64,000 bases of DNA, taken from positions 2,976,001 to 3,040,000 of the forward strand of contig OZ245043.1 in the NCBI GenBank assembly GCA_965224285.1, in the 5' to 3' direction. The notes beneath the pieces were generated by a model that saw only the letters and a list, made by a program, of their open reading frames with translations, ran no database searches and was not told where the DNA came from. This DNA comes from JAJCYK01 sp965224285. GTDB lineage: Bacteria > Bacteroidota > Bacteroidia > Cytophagales > Cyclobacteriaceae. Shown here one piece after another: positions 52,093 through 60,675 of the stretch (position 1 is its first letter; each line of letters opens with the position of its first letter). Position numbers and translations under genes: made by a program.

Positions 52093-52956
52093 TCACTGCC
52101 ATAGCAACCACCATCCGAAAAAAATATTTAAACAAAAAGCAGAGATAAAATTCAGATACATAGTACGTTTAAAATCCGCTTTAATAGGATCTATAAATGC
52201 CGACCGCTGCCACCAAAAAAAATAGGCAAAGACCGGCACCAGTGCCACCTGAAACCAAATAGCCAGTTCTTTTTGCTGATAAACAAGGAAATAGTAGATA
52301 AACCCGAGATTGGCCAAAAGGAAAACCAGGGCGGTGAAGATGAAGGTCCCCTTTATTCCCAATATTAAACTCAAAGTGCGATCACCCCTCCTGGCATCTT
52401 CCCCGTGCTGATAAACCTGGGTCATGGGATAACTGCCCCAAAGTAAAACCGTTGATAGCGCCGCCGGGATGATAAGTTCCGGAGTAAATAATTCCCATCG
52501 GGGAAGGTCACTGGTTCCCAGAATGACCATAAAAAAAGTGAATGCCCCCTGAAAAAGCCCAGCTGCCAGCCAACCTATTATTGGCATTTTCTTTAATCTT
52601 ATTTGCGGATGGCTATATGCTTTCGAAATTAGTCCATATACTGCCAGCATCACCCCAACTTCCCAGCGAATCAGCCACCCCAATGCGATAGCCAGCCCAT
52701 CTAAAACCATGGATACCCAGTACAACTCCAGGTATACAGGCGGGGGGTTTTCCAAGGCACCTATACTTTCCACATCCTTATCAAAATAACTGTTATAGCC
52801 ATTGCTGGCGGGATAAAGTAAAAAGTGGATAATGAGAAACATCGCCCAGCTTTCAAAACCATTATGCTCTGGCGCTACGGCAAGGGCAAAAAGGAACACC
52901 GGAAGCAGAAAAAAGGAAAATGGCAGGCGAAGATGTAACCAGGTGGATTTTCTCAT
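52093..52956 (-). CDS. UbiA-family prenyltransferase
   Basis: The 287-residue membrane protein has about eight helices and the two Asp-rich motifs of the UbiA family: NSYFDKD (residues 55-61, the NDxxD position) and EDARRGDRTLS. These bind Mg2+ and a prenyl diphosphate. The acceptor would be an aromatic or polyketide ring. It is divergent from the type III PKS with 98 bases between the starts, and UbiA genes commonly accompany type III PKS in Bacteroidota; prenylation or anchoring of the polyketide is the likely role, inferred from the context. Confidence 0.9.
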   Translation of the reverse strand: MRKSTWLHLRLPFSFFLLPVFLFALAVAPEHNGFESWAMFLIIHFLLYPASNGYNSYFDKDVESIGALENPPPVYLELYWVSMVLDGLAIALGWLIRWEVGVMLAVYGLISKAYSHPQIRLKKMPIIGWLAAGLFQGAFTFFMVILGTSDLPRWELFTPELIIPAALSTVLLWGSYPMTQVYQHGEDARRGDRTLSLILGIKGTFIFTALVFLLANLGFIYYFLVYQQKELAIWFQVALVPVFAYFFWWQRSAFIDPIKADFKRTMYLNFISAFCLNIFFGWWLLWQ

Positions 52957-52962
52957 GGGGTA

Positions 52963-52980
52963 ACGGGCGTACCGCCCCGT
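52963..52980. promoter_or_regulatory. GC-rich inverted repeat between UbiA and type III PKS genes
   Basis: ACGGGCG (52963-52969) and CGCCCCGT (52973-52980) pair with one bulged base. The element begins seven bases before the UbiA ATG and stands in the 98-base divergent gap. It could be an operator serving both genes or a leader hairpin. No clear TAnnTTTG box is seen on either strand. Confidence 0.35.
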
Positions 52981-53054
52981 CAGGCAGCCTTCATATTAGC
53001 AATAATATGGAGCCTGTAAAACAAGATATCATTTTTTTAGAGTATTATTATATG

Positions 53055-54155
53055 ATGAAGGTAGCAATAAATTCCATTGGTACTGCGACTCCAGCCCATC
53101 GGGTCTCACAATCCACTATTGCTGAATTCATGGCAAAGGCTCATCGGTTGGAAGGGAGGCAAAAGGAGCGGCTTAGAGCCCTGTATCGTGCCACCGGTAT
53201 TCAGTATCGTTATTCGGTACTCAAGGACTATGGCAGCACACCAGAGAAATTTGAGTTTTATAGCAGGTCAGAAGATCTGGAGCCTTTCCCTACCACCTCC
53301 CAGCGCAATGAGGTATATAGGCGGGAAGCCTTAGCTTTGGCAGGTAAAGCGGTAGACCGCTGTTTGAATGGCTTTGACAAGGGAAGACTTACCCATATTA
53401 TTACCGTAAGTTGCACCGGGCTCTATGCGCCGGGATTGGATATTGAATTGATCCAGAAACTGGGATTACCTTCTGATATTCAGCGAACCGCTATAAATTT
53501 TATGGGCTGTTATGCCGCCTTCAATGCCATTAAAATCGGACGGTATATTTGCCAGGCCCAGGAACAAGCCCAAGTACTGATCGTCTGCCTGGAACTGTGT
53601 AGCATACATTTCCAGAAGCAGCCACTGGAGGACTATATTCTTTCCAATGCCTTGTTCGGAGATGGGGCAGCAGCGTTACTGATGAATGGTGACAATCGAC
53701 CCGACACTTTGGACCTGCTGGCAACTCATAGTGAATTGTTCGCGGAAGGTTCACAGGCAATGGCCTGGAATGTAGGCAATTTGGGATTCGAAATGAGACT
53801 GTCGCGTTACGTGCCTGACCTGATCGCCAGTGGAATAGAAAAGCTCACTCAAACTCTGCTGAAGAAAGGTTGCTGTAAATTGTCTGATATAGACTACTTT
53901 GCCATTCATCCCGGAGGTCGCAAAATTCTGGAATATGTACAAAAAGCTTTGAATTTGTCCAGCCACCAAAATCGCTTTTCCAACCATATTTTAAAGGAAT
54001 TTGGCAACATGTCATCTCCCACTATTCTTTTTGTATTAAAAGAAATTTGGAATAACTTAAAAGAACAGGATCATGGCAAAAAGATCTTGTGCTTTGCCTT
54101 TGGACCCGGCTTAACCATGGAGAGCATGGTGCTGGCGGTAAATCAACCATCATGA
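53055..54155 (+). CDS. Type III polyketide synthase (chalcone/stilbene synthase-like)
   Basis: The 366-residue enzyme condenses acyl-CoA starters with malonyl-CoA. The catalytic triad is complete: Cys120 (TVSCTGLYAPGLD), His285 (FAIHPGGRKIL) and Asn318 (EFGNMSSPTILF). The start is placed at the second ATG of ATGATGAAG (53055), because the open frame upstream to 52920 crosses the UbiA start and adds no family sequence. The product (alkylresorcinol, pyrone or phloroglucinol type) cannot be told. The stop overlaps the next gene by four bases (ATGA), so it is coupled to the asparaginase. Confidence 0.93.
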   Translation: MKVAINSIGTATPAHRVSQSTIAEFMAKAHRLEGRQKERLRALYRATGIQYRYSVLKDYGSTPEKFEFYSRSEDLEPFPTTSQRNEVYRREALALAGKAVDRCLNGFDKGRLTHIITVSCTGLYAPGLDIELIQKLGLPSDIQRTAINFMGCYAAFNAIKIGRYICQAQEQAQVLIVCLELCSIHFQKQPLEDYILSNALFGDGAAALLMNGDNRPDTLDLLATHSELFAEGSQAMAWNVGNLGFEMRLSRYVPDLIASGIEKLTQTLLKKGCCKLSDIDYFAIHPGGRKILEYVQKALNLSSHQNRFSNHILKEFGNMSSPTILFVLKEIWNNLKEQDHGKKILCFAFGPGLTMESMVLAVNQPS

Positions 54156-55144
54156 ATATTAAAAGAAGATCGTTTATAATAAAATCAGCTGCTGGTTCCG
54201 TGATAGCGGGCTCTGGGTTGTGGAATTATCCAGCCAAGAGTAACCATGATTCCCCCTCCTTATCACCCCGCAATACATTCCCATTGGTTCTTGCTACCTG
54301 GGACAACCAGAAAGCAACTGAGGCTGCTGCAAAGGTTTTGGAACGGGGAGGAACTGCTCTGGATGCGGTAGAACAGGGAGCCCGGGTACCGGAGGCGGAC
54401 CCCCATGATATCAGCGTCGGCTATGGGGGTTTACCCGATCGCGATGGCAAAGTAACCCTGGATGCCTGCATCATGGATCATCAAGGAAATGCTGGGGCGG
54501 TAACCTTTTTACAGCATATCAAACACCCTATATCGGTGGCTCGCAAGGTGATGGAAGAAACTCCGCATGTAATGTTGAGTGGAACCGGGGCTTTGGAGTT
54601 TGCCCTGGAGCAAGGGTTTCGAAAAGAAAATTTACTTACAGATACCTCTAAACAACATTGGCAGGACTGGTTAAAAGATCAAAAACCATTCGGGGAAACT
54701 AATTTTGAGAACCATGACACCATAGGTATTCTGGCGTTGGACCAGCAGGGTAACATAAGCGGAGCCTGTACAACCAGCGGCATGGCCTTCAAATTACACG
54801 GACGAGTTGGTGACTCACCTATCATTGGGGCAGGCATGTATGTCGATAATGAGGTTGGGGGTGCCTGCGCCACCGGGGTAGGCGAATACGTGATGAAGAC
54901 CTTGGGGTCATTTTTGATCGTTGAACTGATGCGGCAGGGCCGTACCCCACAAGAAGCCTGTGAGGAAGCCATTAGCAGGATCGCCCGGCGGCAGCCAAAG
55001 CTATATCGCGAATATCAGGTAGGTTATTTAGCGGTAAATATGTCGGGAGAGACAGGGGCCTATGGAACTGAAAAAGGCTTTGAATATACTTTATACGAAA
55101 ATTCAAAACATCGAAAACACCAGGCAAATTACTATCTGAAATAA
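54152..55144 (+). CDS. Tat-type N4-(beta-N-acetylglucosaminyl)-L-asparaginase (Ntn hydrolase)
   Basis: The 330-residue protein belongs to the glycosylasparaginase / isoaspartyl peptidase family, which self-cleaves before a Thr. The nucleophile is Thr190 in NHDTIGILALD, with the substrate loop ACTTSGMAFKLHGRVGDSP and VGGACATGVGE following. The start MNIKRRSFIIKSAAG is a twin-Arg-like signal, so it is probably periplasmic. The family cleaves the GlcNAc-Asn link of glycopeptides or related amides. Its translational coupling to a type III PKS is unusual. GGT follows 11 bases later. Confidence 0.91.
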   Translation: MNIKRRSFIIKSAAGSVIAGSGLWNYPAKSNHDSPSLSPRNTFPLVLATWDNQKATEAAAKVLERGGTALDAVEQGARVPEADPHDISVGYGGLPDRDGKVTLDACIMDHQGNAGAVTFLQHIKHPISVARKVMEETPHVMLSGTGALEFALEQGFRKENLLTDTSKQHWQDWLKDQKPFGETNFENHDTIGILALDQQGNISGACTTSGMAFKLHGRVGDSPIIGAGMYVDNEVGGACATGVGEYVMKTLGSFLIVELMRQGRTPQEACEEAISRIARRQPKLYREYQVGYLAVNMSGETGAYGTEKGFEYTLYENSKHRKHQANYYLK

Positions 55145-55155
55145 AACCCAATTTC

Positions 55156-56988
55156 ATGAGGAAGATATATCCAATTGCGACCTTGATTATCCTGCTGTCG
55201 GTAGGAGTACAGGCGCAAAGAACTCAAAAACCGGTCTTACACGCCAAAAACTGGCTGGCAATAACCGGTAAACCCCTGGCTGCCACCTCCGGGGCCATGA
55301 TGTTTCAGCAGGGTGGCAATGCAGTGGACGCTGCCTGCGCCATGCTGGCCACCACCTGCACCATGTGGGATGTGCTGAGCTGGGGAGGAGAAACTCAAGC
55401 TTTAATATACAATCCCAAAACAGGTAAGGTAATTGGAGTCAATGCGCTGGGGGTTGCGCCTACCGGGGCTACACCTAAGTTTTATACGGAAAAAGGCATG
55501 GAGTTCCCACCTGAGTACGGACCCCTGGCTGCAGTAACACCCGGAACTCCGGGTGGATTATTAACCATGCTGGCAGAATACGGTACGCTCAGCCTGAAAG
55601 AGGTGCTGGCGCCGGCCATTGAGATGGCGGCCGGTTACCCTATTGAAGCCCAGGCGGCAAATCGTATCGAATCGGAAAAGGACCGCATCAGGGAGTGGCC
55701 CTACAGCAAAACCGTATTTCTGACCAATGAGGGAGAACGGGAGGCTCCGAGTGCCGGAGAGTTGTTTGTACAGGAAGACCTTAAGAACACCTTGGAGAAA
55801 ATGGTGGAAGCTGAAAGTAATGCTTTAGAAGCTGGCAAATCACGCAAGGAAGCTATCTATGCTGCCTATGACAGGTTTTATAAAGGAGATATAGCCGACG
55901 AATTCGTAAGGGGAAGTAAGGAGCAAGGAGGTCTGATCACTAAGAAAGATCTGGCCAATTGGCAGGTGTACCTGGAAGAACCGGTAAAGACTACCTACAA
56001 GGATTTTGAGGTTTATAAGCTTACTACTTGGGTACAGGGTCCTGTTATGCTACAAGCGTTGAATATGTTGGAGCAGCTTGATGTCCAGGGTATGGGATAT
56101 AATACTGCCAAATACATCCATGCACTCTATCAGGTAATGAACCTGGCCTTTGCAGACCGTGATTTCTACTATGGTGATCCCTACTACCCACCGGAGGAAC
56201 CTGTAGAGGGGTTGCTGTCCAAAGAATATGCCAAACAACGCCTTGAAGGTATCAACTGGGAGAAAAATGATCCTGATGTTAAACCCGGCGATCCTTACCC
56301 TTTCCAAGGGGGAGAAAATCCTTACCTGGAATACTTATCTCAATGGACCAACAAAGTAAGTGAGCTCCATGCAGGGGATGACCCCTCTTTTCTGGAAAGC
56401 TTTTTGGCCGGAACCACATCAATTCAGGCTGCTGATGCGGAAGGATGGGTGGTGAGCGTGACCCCCAGTGGAGGTTGGATACCAGCGGCCATTGCCGGCA
56501 ATACCGGTATCGGGATGAGCCAGCGGATGCAGAGTTTTGTATTGGACCCCACCCAAAACCCGTTTAATGTACTGGAACCTGGAAAACGCCCCAGGGCTAC
56601 CTTAACCCCCAGTATGGCCTTGAAAGACGGTAAACCTTATGTTTCATTTGCTGTACAGGGAGGAGATGCCCAGGATCAGAACAGTATACAGTTTTTTTTG
56701 AACATGGTAGAATTTGGCATGAATGTACAGCAGGCGGTTGAGGCTCCCAATATTTTAAGCTACCAGATGCGAAACAGTTTTGGCAATCACGAAATCAAAC
56801 CGGGCAACATGACCCTGAATGAGGATATCCCTCCCTGGGTGAGAGCTAAACTGCAGGATATGGGTTATAAGATCAATTACCGGTCTAGGACCTCCGGGCC
56901 TCTCAACGCTATATTCTTTGACCGGGATCATGGCACTATGTGGGGCGGCGCCAGCAACCATGGTGAGGACTATGGAATTGGCTGGTAA
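55156..56988 (+). CDS. ggt: Gamma-glutamyltransferase
   Basis: This secreted Ntn hydrolase transfers or hydrolyses gamma-glutamyl groups, as of glutathione. The 610-residue protein has a signal peptide (about 1-20, ending VQAQ). The large-subunit marks GGNAVDAACAM and VTPGTPGGLLTML are present. The self-cleavage Thr is in LAGTTSIQAAD (Thr420/421), and the oxyanion region reads TPSGGWIPAAIAGNTGIGM. The His/Tyr usual after the Thr pair (TTHxS) is replaced by TTSIQ, as in bacterial relatives. It is second-to-last in the PKS run; the aldo/keto reductase ATG follows its stop directly. Confidence 0.93.
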   Translation: MRKIYPIATLIILLSVGVQAQRTQKPVLHAKNWLAITGKPLAATSGAMMFQQGGNAVDAACAMLATTCTMWDVLSWGGETQALIYNPKTGKVIGVNALGVAPTGATPKFYTEKGMEFPPEYGPLAAVTPGTPGGLLTMLAEYGTLSLKEVLAPAIEMAAGYPIEAQAANRIESEKDRIREWPYSKTVFLTNEGEREAPSAGELFVQEDLKNTLEKMVEAESNALEAGKSRKEAIYAAYDRFYKGDIADEFVRGSKEQGGLITKKDLANWQVYLEEPVKTTYKDFEVYKLTTWVQGPVMLQALNMLEQLDVQGMGYNTAKYIHALYQVMNLAFADRDFYYGDPYYPPEEPVEGLLSKEYAKQRLEGINWEKNDPDVKPGDPYPFQGGENPYLEYLSQWTNKVSELHAGDDPSFLESFLAGTTSIQAADAEGWVVSVTPSGGWIPAAIAGNTGIGMSQRMQSFVLDPTQNPFNVLEPGKRPRATLTPSMALKDGKPYVSFAVQGGDAQDQNSIQFFLNMVEFGMNVQQAVEAPNILSYQMRNSFGNHEIKPGNMTLNEDIPPWVRAKLQDMGYKINYRSRTSGPLNAIFFDRDHGTMWGGASNHGEDYGIGW

Positions 56989-57885
56989 ATGAAATACCGA
57001 ACCCTGCCCAAGACCGGTTGGCAGATAAGTGAGATCAGCTTTGGTTGTATGTCGCTGGGGAGTGATCAGCGCAGAAATCGAAAGTTGCTGCTAGAGGCAG
57101 TGGATCTGGGCATTAATCTTTTTGATACCGCAGACCTGTATCAAAAAGGGGGAAATGAAAAATCTGTTGGCAATGCCCTAAAACACCTCCGCCAGGATCT
57201 ATTTCTGGCCACTAAAGTCGGCAACCAATGGCGGTCAGACGGTTCCGGCTGGGATTGGAATCCCAGTAAAGCCTACATTATGGAGGCTGTAGGGAAAAGT
57301 CTGAAGCGACTCCAAACCGATTACATTGATTTATACCAGTTGCACGGAGGCACTATTGACGACCCCATAGATGAAATTATCGAGGCCTTTGAAAGATTAA
57401 AGCAAAAAGGAGTTATCCGGGCGTACGGTTTATCCTCCATTCGTCCCAATACCATCAGGGAATATGTCGAAAGATCAAATATGGTTAGTGTAATGATGCA
57501 ATACAGTGTGCTGGATCGTCGCCCCGAAGAAACCAGTCTGTCGTTATTGCAGGATAATCAAATAGGAGTACTAGTTCGAGGTGCGGTGGCCAAGGGATTG
57601 TTATTGGGGAAGGAGGCTGAAGAGTACATAGACTACTCCGCAGAACAAGTTAGTCTGGCGGCCCACGGATTACAAAAATTGGCTAAAAATGACCGTACTG
57701 CCAGCCAACTGGCTTTGAGGTTTGCCTTGTCTGCCCCGGCTGTTTTTTCCGTGGCGTCGGGGATAAGCAATCATTCTCAGCTAATCGAAAACGCCGAGGC
57801 AGGTATGGCAGAGTCACTCAGTGTGGATGAAATAAGCAGCATGCGCCACCTGGTGCCCCTTAACCAGTATCAACAGCACCGGTAA
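56989..57885 (+). CDS. Aldo/keto reductase
   Basis: The 298-residue TIM-barrel oxidoreductase uses NADPH. The start abuts the GGT stop. The catalytic Asp-Tyr-Lys-His set is visible: DTADLYQKGGNEKSVG (Asp and Tyr), LATKVG (Lys) and YQLHGG (His). The C-terminal cofactor part (ASQLALRFALSAPAVFSVASGISN) is typical. It may reduce a keto or aldehyde group of the polyketide, or act on something unrelated; the only ground is the gene order. Confidence 0.92.
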   Translation: MKYRTLPKTGWQISEISFGCMSLGSDQRRNRKLLLEAVDLGINLFDTADLYQKGGNEKSVGNALKHLRQDLFLATKVGNQWRSDGSGWDWNPSKAYIMEAVGKSLKRLQTDYIDLYQLHGGTIDDPIDEIIEAFERLKQKGVIRAYGLSSIRPNTIREYVERSNMVSVMMQYSVLDRRPEETSLSLLQDNQIGVLVRGAVAKGLLLGKEAEEYIDYSAEQVSLAAHGLQKLAKNDRTASQLALRFALSAPAVFSVASGISNHSQLIENAEAGMAESLSVDEISSMRHLVPLNQYQQHR

Positions 57886-57938
57886 TGAAGTGTGATTCTA
57901 TCCCGGGTTAACTCCAATTCGGATCCGTCTCTTGAATA

Positions 57939-58520
57939 ATGAATATCGATCAAATCAACCAACCTCCGTCCCTGACAGAACTGGTAGGCCAACTGGGGAA
58001 TAAATTAAAATTTGATATGGCTACAGATCCCCGGGCAGGAGCTTTGCTGAGAAGCCTGGTAGCCTCTAAACCGGGAGGAAATTTTTTGGAGCTGGGCACG
58101 GGAGTGGGAGCTTCCTTAATCTGGATGACCGAGGGGCTTTCTTCGGATGCCAGTCTTACTTCAGTGGACAATGATCCTGAACTGATCAGAGAAGTCAGTA
58201 GAATATTTCTCCCCGACCCCAGGATCAGTTTGGTCTGTCAGGATGGTAATGAATGGATTGATAGTTATCATGGCAGGACATTTGATTTAATTTTTGCGGA
58301 TGCCTGGCCGGGCAAGTATGATCGCCTGGAACCTACACTGGCCTTGTTAAATAGTGGAGGCTTTTATGTTATTGACGACTTATTGCCTCAACCCAATTGG
58401 CCAGAAGGCCATCAGGAACGGGTAGATCACTTGCTGAATGTTCTAAGCGTTCAAAAGAACTTAAGCTTATGTTTTCTACATTATTCATCTGGGGTACTGA
58501 TAGCCACCCGGACAGGTTGA
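57939..58520 (+). CDS. O-methyltransferase-like SAM enzyme
   Basis: The 193-residue protein has a class I methyltransferase fold: NFLELGTGVGASLIWM (motif I), LTSVDNDPEL (acidic end of strand 2) and FDLIFADAWPGKYD (metal-binding-like Asp of catechol-type O-methyltransferases). It lies 53 bases after the aldo/keto reductase on the same strand and could belong to the polyketide run. It converges on the cupin gene with a seven-base gap. Confidence 0.87.
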   Translation: MNIDQINQPPSLTELVGQLGNKLKFDMATDPRAGALLRSLVASKPGGNFLELGTGVGASLIWMTEGLSSDASLTSVDNDPELIREVSRIFLPDPRISLVCQDGNEWIDSYHGRTFDLIFADAWPGKYDRLEPTLALLNSGGFYVIDDLLPQPNWPEGHQERVDHLLNVLSVQKNLSLCFLHYSSGVLIATRTG

Positions 58521-58527
58521 TCCCGGA

Positions 58528-59040
58528 TTATACCCGAGTTAAGTTTTTGATCATCTTTTCTTCGTCGGGATACTTCATTATCAGTTCTTCCCTGGAAGCA
58601 AATTCCGGATCATTGGGATGATAGCCAGGAGCCATTGAGGTACTCAATAAGCTATAGCCATAATCTCCATCCGGTAACGGCCTGGATCCTTGCCACCAGA
58701 AGCGAGGAACCAAAATTTGTGGCCGCTGGTCGTTTAACAAATCCATTCCCAGTAGCAGACGCTGAGTATCTCCCTGGGGAGACAACAGCAGCATCTCTAC
58801 AGGATCGCCGAAATGATAATAATAAATTTCATCAGTGGGGAGCCGGTGCATAGACGAGAACTGCTCACTGGTTTCCAAATAATAAATAGCGCCTCCCAAG
58901 TCGCGGTCTGCCTTATACCTTGGTGGCAGTACAGATGCCGGTAGACGCTCATCAGAAGTATAGGTGACCCCAAAGTAACCTCCTTCTATTGGCAGCGGAT
59001 GCAGCTTCAAGATCTCTATAACTTGGGCACTGGATAACAT
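58528..59040 (-). CDS. DUF985 cupin-family protein
   Basis: The 170-residue protein is a single cupin barrel of the DUF985 type: LKLHPLPIEGGYF at the start, SSMHRLPTDEIYYYHFGDPVEMLLL as the metal-binding strand pair, and VPRFWWQGSRPL, then GYHPNDPEFASREEL at the end. Two histidines and a Glu are placed to bind a metal. The biochemical role is unknown. It lies 15 bases downstream of the M20 peptidase on the same strand and may be cotranscribed with it. Confidence 0.92.
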   Translation of the reverse strand: MLSSAQVIEILKLHPLPIEGGYFGVTYTSDERLPASVLPPRYKADRDLGGAIYYLETSEQFSSMHRLPTDEIYYYHFGDPVEMLLLSPQGDTQRLLLGMDLLNDQRPQILVPRFWWQGSRPLPDGDYGYSLLSTSMAPGYHPNDPEFASREELIMKYPDEEKMIKNLTRV

Positions 59041-59055
59041 AGGGAGCGCTGGTCT

Positions 59056-60570
59056 TTATTTTAGTGGCTCAGTAAGGATGGCATAGAAAGTTTTAATGCC
59101 ATCAATATAATTGCCTACCCGCAGGTTTTCGTTTGGGCTGTGCTGGTTATTATCCCGGTTGACGGTAGGAACGGTAACGGCCGGAATGCCTAGTTCGATC
59201 ACAAAGGGAGAAATAGGAATACTTCCCCCGGAAGTGCGTTGTTTTATAGGAGGTTTCCCAAACGCCCTGGTTAAAGCCTTATCCAGCCAAATTCCTACCC
59301 TGCTGTTATACTCGGTGCGAAATGCCTGGTAGGAGATCCTGGAAGCAAACCTGCATAAATGTGAATACTTCATGCGTTCTTCATGGGTAGGCAAACTGTC
59401 CATTATATGATAGCCCTGTTGTGCAATATGGTCTCTGATCAACTTGATCAGTCTCTGGGGGTCGCTTTCCACCACCAGCCTAACATCTATCTCTGCTATA
59501 GCGCTGGCTGGAATAATTGTCCTAGCTTCAGCGCCAACCCAACCGCTGGACAGTCCTCTTACATTTAATGAGGGGTACTGCAAGGACTGCTGATAAGTCG
59601 CTGCCACTTTATCTGATTCCGCAATCCCCAAATTTTGTTTAATAAATTCTTCATCGTCGGGGACAGCGCTTAATATCTGCTCGACTTCTTCATCCAACTC
59701 TATTCCCTGATAGAAACCCGGTATGGTAACCTTCCCTTGGGGATCTTTCATACTGGCGATCAGCTGTGCCATCCTGACTGCCGGATTAGGCGCGTAATTA
59801 CCATAATGACCGCTATGTTGAGGGGTTATGGGACCAAATACCTCCAGCGTAACGGTGGCTATACCCCTGGCTCCGAATGTCAACGAGGGCTGGTTGGAAA
59901 TGTGCCTGGGGCCGTCAAAAATGATCAGCATATCTGAGGCGAGAGCCTCCCGATGCTCTACCACCGCTTGAGGAAGACTAGGTGATCCCAATTCCTCTTC
60001 AAAATCCATAATCACTTTAAGGTGATAATCTTGTTTTTCCTTAACGTCGGCCATTAGGTCAAGTGCTGCCAGGAACATGGCAACGGGCCCCTTGGCATCA
60101 GAAGCGGAACGAGCAAAAATGCGCCAATCAGGATGCATGTCGGAGCGTTGCAGGTTGCGCCAGTCAATGGGCTCCCATTTTCCCTGATCATCCTTTCGCT
60201 TTAAGGTAGCCTGATAGGGATTATCTTGATGCCAATGAGTGGTGTCCACCGGCTGTCCATCGATCTGTAAATAGATCAATACTGTGGGTGATTTTGATTT
60301 TCGGCCTCGGCGCTCTGCCAGCAATAATGGAATAGAGGCGGTGCTTAGACGTTGGGTGGAAAACCCTCTCTTTTCGAAATGGGTTTCACACCACTGGATA
60401 TTGACTTCAATGTCTTCCGGGTAATGAGCATCATTGGGCAGGGATAGCAGATCCTGATATTCCTTGAAGGAACGCTGTGCATAATCCACGAAGATGCGGT
60501 GATCTGGGATTTGGGCGGTGGCAGCCGAAACCGGCATGATGGCCAAGAATATGATCAGAAGCCTTATCAT
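59056..60570 (-). CDS. Secreted M20-family metallohydrolase with altered metal ligand
   Basis: The start is set at ATG 60570 because it gives a signal peptide (MIRLLIIFLAIMPVSAATAQ); the frame to 60660 adds unrelated residues. The 504-residue product has the M20 dipeptidase layout with the lid domain. Visible ligands are the bridging Asp in SASDAKGP and the Glu-Glu pair in DFEEELGSP, with a C-terminal His region. The first metal ligand, normally His in G-H-x-D, is Gln102 in IYLQIDGQPVD. Whether this keeps activity is unknown. The substrate is unclear. Confidence 0.87.
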   Translation of the reverse strand: MIRLLIIFLAIMPVSAATAQIPDHRIFVDYAQRSFKEYQDLLSLPNDAHYPEDIEVNIQWCETHFEKRGFSTQRLSTASIPLLLAERRGRKSKSPTVLIYLQIDGQPVDTTHWHQDNPYQATLKRKDDQGKWEPIDWRNLQRSDMHPDWRIFARSASDAKGPVAMFLAALDLMADVKEKQDYHLKVIMDFEEELGSPSLPQAVVEHREALASDMLIIFDGPRHISNQPSLTFGARGIATVTLEVFGPITPQHSGHYGNYAPNPAVRMAQLIASMKDPQGKVTIPGFYQGIELDEEVEQILSAVPDDEEFIKQNLGIAESDKVAATYQQSLQYPSLNVRGLSSGWVGAEARTIIPASAIAEIDVRLVVESDPQRLIKLIRDHIAQQGYHIMDSLPTHEERMKYSHLCRFASRISYQAFRTEYNSRVGIWLDKALTRAFGKPPIKQRTSGGSIPISPFVIELGIPAVTVPTVNRDNNQHSPNENLRVGNYIDGIKTFYAILTEPLK

Positions 60571-60675
60571 ATTATTAAATCTAGGTAAATCCTGATTTGC
60601 GCCGGGGAGTAAAGCCTTATATATTCCACGAATTTGAGATTCTTCGTATATTATAATCATTAATTTAAAAATATC

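Noticed and set aside
52920..53054. In-frame N-terminal extension of the type III PKS
   Set aside because: It crosses the UbiA start on the other strand and adds residues that do not resemble the family; the ATG pair at 53052/53055 gives the normal N-terminus.
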